Assembly (NCBI RefSeq): GCF_001695625.1
Contig: NZ_MBPN01000004.1
Span: 42,248-106,247 of the forward strand
Direction of reading: 5' to 3'
Origin: Pseudomonas defluvii
GTDB taxonomy: Bacteria > Pseudomonadota > Gammaproteobacteria > Pseudomonadales > Pseudomonadaceae
DNA length: 64,000 nucleotides
Shown: one piece after another, positions 31,403-41,715 of the stretch
Layout of the letters: every line of letters starts with the position of its first letter
How positions within the stretch are numbered: the first letter of the stretch is position 1
The notes under the pieces: generated by a model
Database searches by the model: none
What the model saw: only the letters and a program-made list of their open reading frames with translations
Told to the model about the DNA's origin: nothing
Translations under genes and position numbers: made by a program

Positions 31403-32680
31403 ATGAACGAGCAGGCCCCAAGCGTTGATCAGCGCTTTGAATCGACCCCCGTTGCCCTTGGCAACTGGGCCCGTCATGACACCACCTGGATGCTGGGCCT
31501 GTTCGGCACGGCTATCGGCGCAGGCACCTTGTTTCTGCCGATCAACGCGGGTCTCGGCGGTTTTTGGCCGCTGTTGGTCCTGGCGCTGTTGGCATTTCCG
31601 ATGACCTTCTTTGCTCACCGTGGGCTGACCCGTTTCGTGTTGTCAGGTCGCGATGGCGCGGATATCACCGAGGTTGTAGAGGAGCACTTCGGGCTCAAGG
31701 CCGGTGCCTTGATCACACTGTTGTACTTCTTTGCGATCTTCCCGATCTTGCTGATCTACAGCGTGGCCTTGACCAATACCGTAAGCAGCTTCATGGAGCA
31801 CCAGTTGCACCTTACGCCGCCGCCGCGTGCGGTGCTGTCCCTTGTGCTGATCCTCGGTTTGTTGGCCGTAGTACGGTGTGGTGAACAGGCCACCGTCAAA
31901 GCCATGAGCCTGTTGGTGTACCCGTTTATCGTCGCCCTGGCGTTTCTGGCGGTGTTCCTCATTCCCCATTGGAGTGGCGGCATCCTGACGACGGCCAGCG
32001 AAGTTCCGTCGGCCTCTGCGTTTCTGCATACCCTGTGGCTGGCGATTCCGGTGATGGTGTTTTCGTTCAACCACTCACCGATCATCTCGGCCTTCGCCGT
32101 CGACCAGAAACGCCGTTACGGTGTGAACGCTGAGCAGCGCAGCGGGCAGATCCTGGCCCGTGCCCACTTGTTGATGGTGGTGATGGTGCTGTTCTTCGTG
32201 TTCAGTTGCGTATTGACCCTGACGCCAGCCCAACTGGCCGAAGCCAAGGCGCAGAACCTGTCGATCCTGTCGTACCTGGCCAACCATTTCAGTAACCCGA
32301 CCATTGCGTTTGCCGCGCCGCTGATTGCCTTCGTGGCCATTTCCAAGTCATTCCTGGGTCACTACATCGGTGCCAGCGAAGGCCTCAAGGGCATGATCGT
32401 CAAAAGCGGCTGGCGCCCGGGTGCCAAGGCGCTGGACCGGGTTACCGCAGCGTTCATGCTGGTGGTGTGCTGGATCGTTGCCACGCGTAATCCAAGTATC
32501 CTCAGCATGATCGAAACCCTTGGCGGGCCGGTTATCGCAGCCATTCTGTTCCTGATGCCGATGTACGCCATCCGTCGTGTACCTGCCATGCGTCAGTACA
32601 GCGGTGCGCTGTCCAACGTGTTTGTGGTCGCGGTGGGTCTGGTGGCCATTTCGGCGCTGATGTATTCGCTGCTGGGCTGA
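31403..32680 (+). CDS. Serine/threonine-type amino acid transporter (HAAAP/STP family)
   Basis: 425 residues with eleven or so membrane helices. The N-terminal WMLGLFGTAIGAGTLFLPINAG is the SdaC/TdcC hallmark; FSFNHSPIISAFAVDQ and FLGHYIGASEG are also conserved. Cotransports serine or threonine with H+/Na+ across the inner membrane. No serine deaminase gene is adjacent, unlike many sdaC loci, so the substrate remains open. A hairpin terminator follows. Confidence 0.88.
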   Translation: MNEQAPSVDQRFESTPVALGNWARHDTTWMLGLFGTAIGAGTLFLPINAGLGGFWPLLVLALLAFPMTFFAHRGLTRFVLSGRDGADITEVVEEHFGLKAGALITLLYFFAIFPILLIYSVALTNTVSSFMEHQLHLTPPPRAVLSLVLILGLLAVVRCGEQATVKAMSLLVYPFIVALAFLAVFLIPHWSGGILTTASEVPSASAFLHTLWLAIPVMVFSFNHSPIISAFAVDQKRRYGVNAEQRSGQILARAHLLMVVMVLFFVFSCVLTLTPAQLAEAKAQNLSILSYLANHFSNPTIAFAAPLIAFVAISKSFLGHYIGASEGLKGMIVKSGWRPGAKALDRVTAAFMLVVCWIVATRNPSILSMIETLGGPVIAAILFLMPMYAIRRVPAMRQYSGALSNVFVVAVGLVAISALMYSLLG

Positions 32681-32686
32681 TGCCTT

Positions 32687-32716
32687 GTGCTGAGGGCCAG
32701 GAAGGCCCTTCAGCAC
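32687..32716 (+). terminator. Hairpin after amino acid transporter gene
   Basis: GTGCTGAGGGCC (32687-32698) pairs with GGCCCTTCAGCAC (32704-32716) with one bulged base and a 5-nt loop. There is no T-run; part of it (CCCTTCAGCAC) is also the start of the repeat that follows. Confidence 0.5.
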
Positions 32717-32725
32717 CGCCCCGGC

Positions 32726-32773
32726 GGGGTATCAGGCCCGACATCGTGAATGGATATGCCTGCTTTCATCAGG
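32726..32773 (+). repeat. 48-bp direct repeat, copy 1
   Basis: Begins GGGGTATCAGGCCCGACATC and ends CTGCTTTCATCAGG. Matches copy 2 at 46 of 48 positions. Confidence 0.85.
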
Positions 32774-33239
32774 TTTGGTGGGCGTGTTTGTGGTGGGTGG
32801 CACTCGCCTTCGCGAACATATCCATTCCCTGCAGTGGCACCACCGACAGGTTTCGCCTTTTACGGCGACCCACTTTTGAACGGCACAAAAGTGGGCAAAA
32901 CGCCCTGTCCCGACATCCGGCCCTACGCTGCGCTTCGGGTGCCTTTCTTACGCCATCGCTCCCGCGTGGACGCGCCGACGGGCCATCCATGGCCCATCAG
33001 CACTTGCGAGGCATCCCTGCCTCGCACCCCACTACGCGACGGCTCCACTCAGCCTACTGAAGGGACGCCCTGTAGCGCCAGACATTCCGCGCACTGACAA
33101 GCAGATGCTCGCTGTTCTGCTTGCCTGCGAAGATTTTGGGCTTTTCGGCGTTGCTTTTTGATGCGCTGAACTTGCAGGCGCTGCCAAATTGTCCCTTCAG
33201 CACGGCCCCGACAAAAGTGACACGCCGTAAAGGCGGAAC

Positions 33240-33287
33240 GGGGTATCAGGCCCGACATCGCGAATGGATATGCCTGCTTTTATCAGG
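33240..33287 (+). repeat. 48-bp direct repeat, copy 2
   Basis: Begins GGGGTATCAGGCCCGACATC and ends CTGCTTTTATCAGG, 514 bp after copy 1. The preceding CCCTTCAGCACGGCCCCG motif is separated from it by 29 bp that copy 1 has almost entirely lost (2 bp there). Confidence 0.85.
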
Positions 33288-33480
33288 AGGGTGCGCGTTT
33301 GAGGGCGCTTGACCACTCCCGCTAATTGGGCGAACAGTATGCCGAGGGCCGGGTTTAAGCTTGCAGATTGTCTACAAGAATTGTCTGAAAACTCCACAAT
33401 TTTTGTCTGCCCATAGGTGAAGGGGCACTTTCGTGGTTAACTCTGGTCCTTTACTCAACTCCCGCATAAGGACTCCGTTC

Positions 33481-33981
33481 ATGGCTCAAGTGACTCTTAA
33501 AGGCAATCCGGTTCAGGTCAACGGTGAACTGCCGCAGGTTGGTACCCAGGCACCTGCGTTCAGCCTGGTCGGCGCTGGCCTGGCTGATGTGTCGCTGAAA
33601 GACTTCGCCGGCAAGCGCAAAGTGTTGAACATTTTCCCAAGTGTCGACACCCCGACCTGCGCCACGTCCGTGCGCACCTTCAATGCCAAGGCCAACGATC
33701 TCGCCAACACCGTTGTGCTGTGCATCTCGGCTGACCTGCCGTTTGCCCAGGCCCGTTTCTGCGGTGCCGAAGGCCTGGAAAACGTCAAGAACCTCTCGAC
33801 CCTGCGCGGCCGTGAGTTCATCGAAAACTACGGTGTGGCCATTGCTGACGGCCCACTGGTTGGCCTGACGGCACGTGCCGTAGTGGTTCTGGACGAGAAC
33901 GACAAGGTGCTGCACAGCGAGTTGGTCAAGGAAATCGCCGAAGAGCCAAACTACGACGCCGCCCTGGCTGCGTTGAAGTAA
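33481..33981 (+). CDS. tpx: Thiol peroxidase (atypical 2-Cys peroxiredoxin)
   Basis: 166 residues (E. coli Tpx 168). Reduces alkyl hydroperoxides with thioredoxin as donor. Peroxidatic C60 lies in [12 protein letters not shown] and resolving C94 in ARFCGAEG, the Tpx pattern. ATG at 33481 with AAGGACT upstream is preferred over a longer frame from 33433. Soluble, cytoplasmic or periplasm-facing in some species; no signal peptide is seen. Monocistronic, ended by a strong terminator. Confidence 0.96.
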   Translation: MAQVTLKGNPVQVNGELPQVGTQAPAFSLVGAGLADVSLKDFAGKRKVLNIFPSVDTPTCATSVRTFNAKANDLANTVVLCISADLPFAQARFCGAEGLENVKNLSTLRGREFIENYGVAIADGPLVGLTARAVVVLDENDKVLHSELVKEIAEEPNYDAALAALK

Positions 33982-34051
33982 TGTTGAAGTAATCCGACGC
34001 CATCGCCGGTAATACCGGCGATCAAGGCGTCTGGATTTGCAAGCGTTTGTA

Positions 34052-34083
34052 ACGGCCTGGCCTTCGTCCAGGCCGTTTTTATT
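34052..34083 (+). terminator. Rho-independent terminator of tpx
   Basis: ACGGCCTGG (34052-34060) pairs with CCAGGCCGT (34068-34076) with a 7-nt loop, then TTTTTATTT. Confidence 0.9.
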
Positions 34084-34197
34084 TATAGTTCAGCATCTTG
34101 CCTCTGTCAGCGCTAAGTAAATTGCCGGTAAAGGCGCTTTGCTTAACGGTCTCATCTGCTTATCGTTCAGCCTTCTCAAAAGATATCCCTGCGCACA

Positions 34198-35490
34198 ATG
34201 GTCGATCACCCAATGCATGCTTCTGCTTCCCGTTCCCCTCGTCCCTGGCTCGTTGGCCTGCTGATCCTGTTGCTGGTCGTCGGCCTGTGTTGGTGGCTGT
34301 GGCCTTCGACGCCGGTAAAAAACACCAGTATGGCGCCAGGAAAGGGCGGCCGACCGGGCTTCGGGGCCTTTGGTGGGCCGGTGCCGGTGCGTGTGGCGTC
34401 TGCTACCGTGGCGGACTTTCCGGTGTACCTCAAGGCATTGGGCACGGTTACGGCCACCAACACGGTGAACGTGCGCAGCCGCGTGGCCGGTGAGTTGGTA
34501 AAGGTCAACTTCCAGGAGGGGCAGAAGGTGAAAGCCGGTGATCTGCTGGCTGAGATCGATCCGCGCAGCTACCAGATCGCCTTGCAACAGGCAGAAGGCA
34601 CCCTGGCGCAGAACCTGGCACAACTGAAAAATGCCCAGATCGACCTGGAGCGTTACAAGGGCCTTTATGCTGAAGACAGCATCGCCAAGCAGACCCTCGA
34701 TACCCAGGCGGCCTTGGTTGAGCAGTATCAGGGCACCATCAAGACCAATCAGGCGGCCGTTGGCGATGCCAGGCTGAACCTGGAGTTCAGCAAGATCCGT
34801 GCGCCGATCGGTGGTCGTCTGGGCCTGCGCCAGCTTGATGTCGGCAACCTGGTAGCGGCCAACGACACCACGGCGCTGGTGGTCATCACTCAAACCCAGC
34901 CGATCACCGTCGCCTTTACCTTGCCCGAGGCCGAACTGTCGACGGTGCTTGCGCGTTATCGCAGTGGCGCCAAGCTGGCGGTGGAAGCCTGGGATCGGGG
35001 GGATCTCAAGCAGCAGGCCGTCGGGGTGCTGAGCAGCCTGGACAACCAGATCGACACCACGACCGGTACCCTGAAGTTCAAGGCACGCTTCGAGAACCAG
35101 GACGAAGTGTTGTTCCCCAACCAGTTCGTCAATGTGCGCTTGCTGGCCGATACGCTGAAAGACGTGGTGTTGGCCCCGTCGGCAGCGATTCAGTTCGGTA
35201 CCGAGGGCTCCTTCGTGTATGTGATGGACGGCGACAAGAAGGTGCGCATCCGCAAACTCAAGGTCGGTGCCAGCGATGGTGAGCACACTGTGGTGATCGA
35301 GGGCCTGGCCAAGGGCGAGCGGGTGGTGCTGGAAGGCACCGACCGTTTGCGTGATGGCAGTGATGTGGATGTGGTCAATGACAGTTCCGAGGTGCCTGCG
35401 ACCCCCGGCCAGCACTTGCAAGGGCAGGAACAGCAGGATGCCTCGGCGCGCCCGGGTGCTCAGGGTGCCAAGGGTAAGGCGGGCGCATGA
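34198..35490 (+). CDS. mdtA: RND efflux periplasmic adaptor, MdtA/MuxA-like
   Basis: 430 residues. An N-terminal membrane anchor (residues ~16-37, no lipobox) is followed by the adaptor layout: barrel-sandwich hybrid ([20 protein letters not shown]), helical hairpin (~110-170), the second lipoyl half ([21 protein letters not shown]) and beta-barrel and membrane-proximal domains. A disordered Gln/Ala-rich tail ends the protein. Links the two RND pumps to the outer-membrane channel. The ATG at 34198 lacks a clear ribosome site; M6 at 34213 is an alternative start. Confidence 0.9.
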   Translation: MVDHPMHASASRSPRPWLVGLLILLLVVGLCWWLWPSTPVKNTSMAPGKGGRPGFGAFGGPVPVRVASATVADFPVYLKALGTVTATNTVNVRSRVAGELVKVNFQEGQKVKAGDLLAEIDPRSYQIALQQAEGTLAQNLAQLKNAQIDLERYKGLYAEDSIAKQTLDTQAALVEQYQGTIKTNQAAVGDARLNLEFSKIRAPIGGRLGLRQLDVGNLVAANDTTALVVITQTQPITVAFTLPEAELSTVLARYRSGAKLAVEAWDRGDLKQQAVGVLSSLDNQIDTTTGTLKFKARFENQDEVLFPNQFVNVRLLADTLKDVVLAPSAAIQFGTEGSFVYVMDGDKKVRIRKLKVGASDGEHTVVIEGLAKGERVVLEGTDRLRDGSDVDVVNDSSEVPATPGQHLQGQEQQDASARPGAQGAKGKAGA

Positions 35491-38400
35491 ACCTCTCGCG
35501 GCTGTTCATCCTGCGCCCGGTGGCGACCACACTGAGCATGCTGGCCATCGTGCTGGCGGGCCTTATCGCCTACAGGTTGCTGCCGGTGGCGGCGTTGCCG
35601 CAGGTCGATTACCCGACCATTCGGGTCATGACGCTCTATCCCGGTGCCAGCCCTCAGGTGATGACCAGCGCTGTTACCGCGCCGCTTGAGCGCCAGTTCG
35701 GGCAAATGCCGGGGCTGACCCAGATGGCCTCCACCAGCTCGGGCGGTGCTTCGGTGCTGACCCTGCGGTTCAGCCTGGACATGAACATGGATGTCGCCGA
35801 ACAACAGGTGCAGGCGGCGATCAACGCTGCCAGCAACCTGCTGCCCAGCGACCTGCCGGCGCCACCGGTGTACAACAAGGTCAACCCGGCCGATACCCCT
35901 GTGCTGACCCTGGCCATCACCTCGAAAACCATGCTGTTGCCCAAGCTCAATGACCTGGTCGATACCCGGGTCGCGCAGAAGATCGCGCAGATCAGCGGGG
36001 TAGGGATGGTCAGCATCGCCGGCGGCCAGCGCCAGGCGGTACGCATTAAGGTCAACCCCGATGCCCTGGCGGCGGCCGGGCTTAACCTGGCCGATGTGCG
36101 TACATTGATCGGTGCGTCCAACGTCAACCAGCCCAAGGGCAACTTTGACGGCCCGACCCGGGTGTCGATGCTCGACGCCAACGACCAGCTGCGTTCGCCC
36201 GAGGAATACGCCAACCTGATCCTGGCCTACAACAACGGCGCGCCGCTGCGGCTCAAGGATGTTGCCGAGATCGTCGACGGTGCCGAGAACGAGCGTCTGG
36301 CGGCCTGGGCCAACCAGAACCAGGCAGTGCTGCTCAATATTCAGCGCCAGCCGGGGGCCAACGTCATTGAGGTGGTCGACCGGATCAAGACCCTGCTGCC
36401 GTCGATTACCGACAACCTGCCAGCCGGCCTTGATGTCGTGATACTCACTGACCGTACCCAGACCATTCGGGCCTCGGTCAAGGACGTACAGTATGAGCTG
36501 TTGATCGCCATCGCCCTGGTGGTCATGGTCACCTTTGTCTTCCTGCGTCGCTTGAGCGCCACCTTGATTCCCTCCATCACCGTGCCGCTGTCATTGATCG
36601 GCACCTTCGCGGTGATGTACCTGGCGGGCTTCTCGATCAACAACCTGACGCTGATGGCACTGACCATTGCCACCGGCTTTGTGGTGGACGATGCCATCGT
36701 CATGCTGGAGAACATCTCCCGGCATATCGAAGAAGGCGAAACGCCGCTGCAGGCTGCGCTCAAGGGCGCCCGGCAGATCGGCTTTACCCTGGTGTCGCTG
36801 ACCTTCTCCCTGATTGCGGTATTGATCCCACTGCTGTTCATGGCCGACGTGGTGGGCAGGCTGTTCCGTGAGTTCGCCATTACCCTGGCCGTGGCCATCC
36901 TGATTTCCCTGGTGGTTTCGCTGACACTGACGCCGATGATGTGCGCGCGGCTGCTCAAGCGTGAACCCAAGGCAGAGGAGCAGAGCCGCTTCTACCGTGC
37001 TAGCGGCGCCTGGATCGACTGGATGATTGGTCATTATGGCCAGGGTTTGCAGTGGGTGCTGCGTCACCAGCCGCTGACCCTGTTGGTGGCGGTGGCAACC
37101 CTGGGCCTGACCGTCGTGTTGTACCTGATGGTGCCGAAGGGGTTCTTCCCGGTGCAGGACACCGGGGTTATCCAGGGGATTTCCGAGGCGCCGCAGTCGG
37201 TATCGTTCGCCGCCATGAGTGAGCGTCAGCAAGCCTTGTCGGCGATCATCCTCAAGGACCCGGCGGTGCAGAGCCTTTCGTCGTATATCGGGGTTGATGG
37301 CGACAACGCAACGCTGAACAGTGGCCGCTTGTTGATCAACCTCAAGCCGCACAATGAACGTGACCTGACTGCGGCCCAGGTGATCCAGCGTCTGCAGCCA
37401 GAGGTCGACAAGCTGGTCGGTATGCGCCTGTTCATGCAGCCGGTGCAGGACTTGAGCATCGAAGACCGGGTCAGCCGCACGCAGTACCAGTTCAGCCTGT
37501 CATCGCCGGACGCCGAGTTGCTGGCGCAGTGGAGCGGCAAGCTGGTCGATGCCTTGCGCCTGCGGCCGGAACTCACTGATGTTGCCAGCGACCTGCAGGA
37601 CAAGGGCTTGCAGGTGTACCTGATCATCGATCGCGATGCGACCGGACGCCTGGGTATCAGCGTTGCCGACATCACCAACGCGCTCTATGACGCCTTCGGG
37701 CAGCGCCAGATCTCCACCATCTACACCCAGGCTACCCAGTACCGTGTGGTCTTGCAGGCTGCTGACGCTGCCACCCTTGGCCCACAGGCGCTGGAGCAGG
37801 TCTACGTCAAGAGCGCCGATGGTGGGCAGGTCCGCTTGTCGAGCCTGGCACGTATCGAGCAGCGTCAGGCGCAGTTGGCAATTGCCCATATCGGCCAGTT
37901 CCCGGCAGTGATGATGTCGTTCAACCTGGCGCCCGGTGTTGCGCTGGGCGAGGCGGTCAAGGCGATTGAGCAGGTGCAGCAGAACATTGGCATGCCGCTC
38001 GGGGTGCAGACACGCTTCCAGGGTGCAGCCGAAGCGTTCCAGGCCTCGCTGTCGAGTACCTTGTTGTTGATCCTGGCTGCCGTGGTAACCATGTACATCG
38101 TGTTGGGGGTGCTCTACGAGAGCTACATCCACCCGGTGACGATCCTCTCGACCTTGCCGTCTGCTGCGGTCGGGGCCTTGCTGGCCTTGCTGCTCAGTGG
38201 CCATGACCTGGGGATGATTGCAATCATCGGCATCATCCTGCTGATCGGTATCGTCAAGAAGAACGCGATCATGATGATCGACTTCGCCCTGGAGGCTGAA
38301 CGTACCCGCGGTGTTGATCCACAAACGGCGATCTATGAAGCGGCGTTATTGCGTTTCCGGCCCATTTTGATGACCACCCTCGCGGCGCTGTTCGGCGCTG

Positions 38401-38582
38401 TGCCGTTGATGCTGGCTACGGGCTCCGGCGCAGAGCTGCGTCAGCCACTGGGCCTGGTGATGGTGGGAGGCCTGTTGGTCAGCCAGGTGCTGACGCTGTT
38501 CACTACGCCGGTGATCTACTTGTATTTCGATCGGCTGGCGCGGCGTTTCAGTGGTCGCAGTGCCGCGGGAGTGCCGGTATGA
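35487..38582 (+). CDS. mdtB: RND efflux permease, MdtB/MuxB-like
   Basis: 1031 residues, twelve membrane helices, two large periplasmic loops. Proton-relay residues are intact: D401-D402 in [14 protein letters not shown] and K924 in [16 protein letters not shown]. The start [16 protein letters not shown] overlaps the mdtA stop (ATGA). In MdtABC-type systems two different permeases assemble into a mixed trimer (2B:1C) that expels bile salts, aromatic compounds or antibiotics. Confidence 0.94.
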   Translation: MNLSRLFILRPVATTLSMLAIVLAGLIAYRLLPVAALPQVDYPTIRVMTLYPGASPQVMTSAVTAPLERQFGQMPGLTQMASTSSGGASVLTLRFSLDMNMDVAEQQVQAAINAASNLLPSDLPAPPVYNKVNPADTPVLTLAITSKTMLLPKLNDLVDTRVAQKIAQISGVGMVSIAGGQRQAVRIKVNPDALAAAGLNLADVRTLIGASNVNQPKGNFDGPTRVSMLDANDQLRSPEEYANLILAYNNGAPLRLKDVAEIVDGAENERLAAWANQNQAVLLNIQRQPGANVIEVVDRIKTLLPSITDNLPAGLDVVILTDRTQTIRASVKDVQYELLIAIALVVMVTFVFLRRLSATLIPSITVPLSLIGTFAVMYLAGFSINNLTLMALTIATGFVVDDAIVMLENISRHIEEGETPLQAALKGARQIGFTLVSLTFSLIAVLIPLLFMADVVGRLFREFAITLAVAILISLVVSLTLTPMMCARLLKREPKAEEQSRFYRASGAWIDWMIGHYGQGLQWVLRHQPLTLLVAVATLGLTVVLYLMVPKGFFPVQDTGVIQGISEAPQSVSFAAMSERQQALSAIILKDPAVQSLSSYIGVDGDNATLNSGRLLINLKPHNERDLTAAQVIQRLQPEVDKLVGMRLFMQPVQDLSIEDRVSRTQYQFSLSSPDAELLAQWSGKLVDALRLRPELTDVASDLQDKGLQVYLIIDRDATGRLGISVADITNALYDAFGQRQISTIYTQATQYRVVLQAADAATLGPQALEQVYVKSADGGQVRLSSLARIEQRQAQLAIAHIGQFPAVMMSFNLAPGVALGEAVKAIEQVQQNIGMPLGVQTRFQGAAEAFQASLSSTLLLILAAVVTMYIVLGVLYESYIHPVTILSTLPSAAVGALLALLLSGHDLGMIAIIGIILLIGIVKKNAIMMIDFALEAERTRGVDPQTAIYEAALLRFRPILMTTLAALFGAVPLMLATGSGAELRQPLGLVMVGGLLVSQVLTLFTTPVIYLYFDRLARRFSGRSAAGVPV

Positions 38583-38604
38583 CGTTGGACTGGAGCTGCC
38601 GCCG

Positions 38605-41600
38605 ATGAACCTGTCCGGCCCGTTTATTCGCCGTCCGGTGGCGACGATGCTGTTGAGCCTGGCGATCATGCTGCTGGGGGGCGTGAGTTTCGGCTTGCTG
38701 CCGGTGGCACCGCTGCCGCAGATCGATTTCCCGGTGATTGTGGTGTCGGCCAACTTGCCGGGGGCCAGCCCCGAGGTCATGGCCTCGACCGTGGCGACCC
38801 CGCTGGAGCGCTCGATGGGCGCCATTGCCGGGGTCAACACCCTGACCAGCCGGTCCAGCCAGGGCTCGACGCGGGTGATTCTTGGTTTTGAGCAAGGGCA
38901 GAATATCGACGCCGCTGCCCGCGAAGTGCAGGCGGCGATCAATGCCTCGCGCAACCTGTTGCCCAGCGGCATGAAAAGCATGCCGACCTACAAGAAGATC
39001 AACCCGGCCCAGGCACCGATCATGGTGCTGGCGCTGACGTCCAGTGTGTTGCAGAAAGGTCAGTTGTACGACCTTGCTTCGACCATCTTGTCGCAGAGCC
39101 TGTCCCAGGTGCCCGGGGTTGGGGAGGTGCAGATTGGTGGTAGCTCGCTGCCGGCGGTGCGCATCGAGCTGGAACCACAGATGCTTAACCAGTATGGCGT
39201 GGCCCTGGATGACGTGCGCGAGACCATCGCCAACGCCAACCAGCGCCGGCCCAAAGGCTTCGTCGAAGACAGTGCGCGCAACTGGCAGGTTCAGGCTAAC
39301 GATCAACTGTACGAGGCCAAGGATTATGAGCCCCTGGTGATCCGTTACCAGGACGGTTCGGTGCTGCGCCTGAGCCATGTGGCCAAGATCAGTGATGGCG
39401 TGGAAAACCGCTATAACAGTGGCTTTTTCAATGATCAGGACGCGGTGCTGCTGGTCATCAACCGCCAGACCGGGGCCAACATCATCGAGACGGTGGCGAA
39501 GATCAAGGAGCAGTTGCCGGCCCTTGAAGCGCTGATGCCGGCCAGTGTCAAACTGGATCTGGCCATGGACCGTTCGCCCGTGATCAAGGCCACCCTCAAG
39601 GAGGCTGAGCATACCTTGCTGATTGCGGTGGCCCTGGTCGTCCTGGTGGTGTTCCTGTTCCTCGGCAACCTGCGCGCCTCGCTGATTCCGACCCTGGCGG
39701 TACCCGTATCGCTGGTGGGTACCTTCGCAATCATGTACCTGTGCGGTTTTTCCCTGAACAACCTGTCGCTGATGGCGCTGATCCTGGCCACCGGGCTGGT
39801 GGTGGACGATGCCATCGTGGTGCTGGAAAACATTTCCCGGCACATCGATGAAGGCATCGAGCCGATGCGTGCTGCGTTTCTCGGGGCCAAGGAGGTGGGT
39901 TTCACATTGTTGTCGATGAACGTGTCGCTGGTGGCGGTGTTCATCTCCATCCTGTTCATGGGTGGCATTGTTCAGTCGTTGTTCCGTGAGTTCTCCATCA
40001 CCCTGGCGGCCGCGATCATCGTCTCGCTGGTGGTGTCGCTGACCCTGACACCGATGCTCTGCGCCCGCTGGCTCAAGCCGCACCCGGTTGGCCAGCAGAC
40101 CCGCCTGCAGCGGTGGAGCGAGCAACTCAACCAGCGCATGATGGCCGGTTATGACCGCACCCTGGGTTGGGCACTGCGTCATCGTCGGCTGACACTCATT
40201 AGCCTGTTGCTGACCATCGGTGTGAACATTGCCCTTTACGTCGTGGTGCCCAAGACCTTCATGCCGCAGCAGGACACCGGCCAGCTCATGGGGTTCGTGC
40301 GTGGTGACGATGGCCTGTCGTTTTCGGTCATGCAGCCGAAGATGGAGACCTACCGTCGGGCGTTGCTCCAAGACCCTGCGGTGGAAAGTGTCGCTGGCTT
40401 CATCGGTGGCAACAGCGGCATCAACAACGCCATGGTGTTGGTACGCCTGAAGCCGATCAGAGAACGCAAGGACTCGGCACAGAAAGTCATCGAACGTTTG
40501 CGCAAGAACATGCCCAAGGTGCCGGGCGGGCGCTTGTTCCTGATGGCGGATCAAGACCTGCAATTTGGCGGTAGTGGGCGCGAGCAGAGCTCTTCACAGT
40601 TTCTCTACACCTTGCAAAGCGGCGACCTGGCCTTGTTGCGCGAGTGGTACCCGAAGGTTGTTGCCGCCCTGAAGACCTTGCCAGAGCTCACCGCGATCGA
40701 TGCGCGTGAAGGCAGCGGTACCCAGCAAGTGACGCTGGTGGTCGATCGCGAACAGGCCAAGCGCCTGGGCATCGACATGAACATGGTCACTGCGGTGCTG
40801 AACAATGCCTACAGCCAGCGGCAGATCTCGACCATCTACGACAGCCTGAACCAGTATCAGGTGGTGATGGAGGTCAACCCGCAGTACGCGCAGGACCCAC
40901 GTACCCTGGAGCAGGTGCAGGTGATCACAGCGGCAGGCGCGCGCGTGCCGCTGTCGGCGTTTGCCCGCTATGAAAACAGCCTGGCCAGCGACCGGGTCAG
41001 TCATGAAGGGCAATTCGCTTCTGAAGACATTGCCTTCGATATTGCTGAAGGCTACAGCCAGGAAGCGGCCATGGCCGCCGTGGAGCGTGCAGTGGCCAAG
41101 GTCGGCCTGCCCGAAGAGGTGATCGCCAAGCTGGGCGGTACCGGCAATGCCTTTGAGGAAAGCCAGAAAGGCCAGCCGTTCATGATTCTCGGCGCACTGC
41201 TGGCGGTGTACCTGGTGCTGGGCATTCTGTATGAAAGCTACATTCACCCGCTGACCATTCTGTCGACGCTGCCGTCGGCCGGGGTCGGCGCCTTGCTCAC
41301 GTTGTACCTGGTGGGCAGCGAGTTCAGCCTGATCTCGTTGCTGGGGCTGTTCCTGCTGATCGGCGTGGTGAAGAAAAACGCCATCCTGATGATCGACCTG
41401 GCCTTGCAGCTGGAGCGGCATGACGGGCTGAGCCCTGAAGAATCGATCCGTCGCGCGTGCCTGTTGCGTTTGCGGCCGATCCTGATGACCACCCTGGCGG
41501 CCATCCTTGGCGCGCTACCGCTGTTGCTCGGCGGTGCCGAGGGTGCCGAGATGCGTCAACCGCTGGGTCTGACCATCATTGGTGGGCTGGTCTTCAGCCA

Positions 41601-41715
41601 GATTCTCACGCTTTACACCACCCCTGTGGTCTACCTCTACCTGGACCGTCTGCGCCATCGCTTCAACCGTTGGCGTGGCGTGCGTACCGATGCTGCTCTG
41701 GAAACCCCGCTATGA
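38605..41715 (+). CDS. mdtC: RND efflux permease, MdtC/MuxC-like
   Basis: 1036 residues, same architecture as the preceding permease. The relay is intact (D401-D402 in GLVVDDAIVVLENI; K923 in IGVVKKNAILMIDLAL). The start MNLSGPFIRRPVATM, 22 bp after the mdtB stop, is preferred over a longer frame that begins inside mdtB. Works with MdtB; in MdtBC the two subunits are not equivalent for substrate binding versus proton transfer. Confidence 0.94.
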   Translation: MNLSGPFIRRPVATMLLSLAIMLLGGVSFGLLPVAPLPQIDFPVIVVSANLPGASPEVMASTVATPLERSMGAIAGVNTLTSRSSQGSTRVILGFEQGQNIDAAAREVQAAINASRNLLPSGMKSMPTYKKINPAQAPIMVLALTSSVLQKGQLYDLASTILSQSLSQVPGVGEVQIGGSSLPAVRIELEPQMLNQYGVALDDVRETIANANQRRPKGFVEDSARNWQVQANDQLYEAKDYEPLVIRYQDGSVLRLSHVAKISDGVENRYNSGFFNDQDAVLLVINRQTGANIIETVAKIKEQLPALEALMPASVKLDLAMDRSPVIKATLKEAEHTLLIAVALVVLVVFLFLGNLRASLIPTLAVPVSLVGTFAIMYLCGFSLNNLSLMALILATGLVVDDAIVVLENISRHIDEGIEPMRAAFLGAKEVGFTLLSMNVSLVAVFISILFMGGIVQSLFREFSITLAAAIIVSLVVSLTLTPMLCARWLKPHPVGQQTRLQRWSEQLNQRMMAGYDRTLGWALRHRRLTLISLLLTIGVNIALYVVVPKTFMPQQDTGQLMGFVRGDDGLSFSVMQPKMETYRRALLQDPAVESVAGFIGGNSGINNAMVLVRLKPIRERKDSAQKVIERLRKNMPKVPGGRLFLMADQDLQFGGSGREQSSSQFLYTLQSGDLALLREWYPKVVAALKTLPELTAIDAREGSGTQQVTLVVDREQAKRLGIDMNMVTAVLNNAYSQRQISTIYDSLNQYQVVMEVNPQYAQDPRTLEQVQVITAAGARVPLSAFARYENSLASDRVSHEGQFASEDIAFDIAEGYSQEAAMAAVERAVAKVGLPEEVIAKLGGTGNAFEESQKGQPFMILGALLAVYLVLGILYESYIHPLTILSTLPSAGVGALLTLYLVGSEFSLISLLGLFLLIGVVKKNAILMIDLALQLERHDGLSPEESIRRACLLRLRPILMTTLAAILGALPLLLGGAEGAEMRQPLGLTIIGGLVFSQILTLYTTPVVYLYLDRLRHRFNRWRGVRTDAALETPL

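Larger units (their letters stand above)
32717..33480. other. 760-bp non-coding, repeat-rich stretch
   Basis: No frame here has the codon pattern of its neighbours. The stretch holds two copies of a 48-bp repeat (32726-32773 and 33240-33287), each preceded by CCCTTCAGCAC-GCCCCG (32706-32723 and 33193-33210). There is also an inverted relationship between CGCCTTTTACGGCGACCCACTTTTG-like sequence near 32855 and CAAAAGTGACACGCCGTAAAGGCG-like sequence near 33211. I recall similar junk-like blocks between genes across Pseudomonas. The tpx promoter must lie in the last 150 bp; AAGGACT precedes the tpx ATG. Confidence 0.6.

Noticed and set aside
32717..33430. Short frames in the repeat-rich gap before tpx
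   Set aside because: They lack ribosome sites and codon bias, and overlap repeats in several frames.
38548..40563. 671-codon minus-strand frame across mdtC
   Set aside because: A Q/H/R-rich shadow of an intact RND permease.
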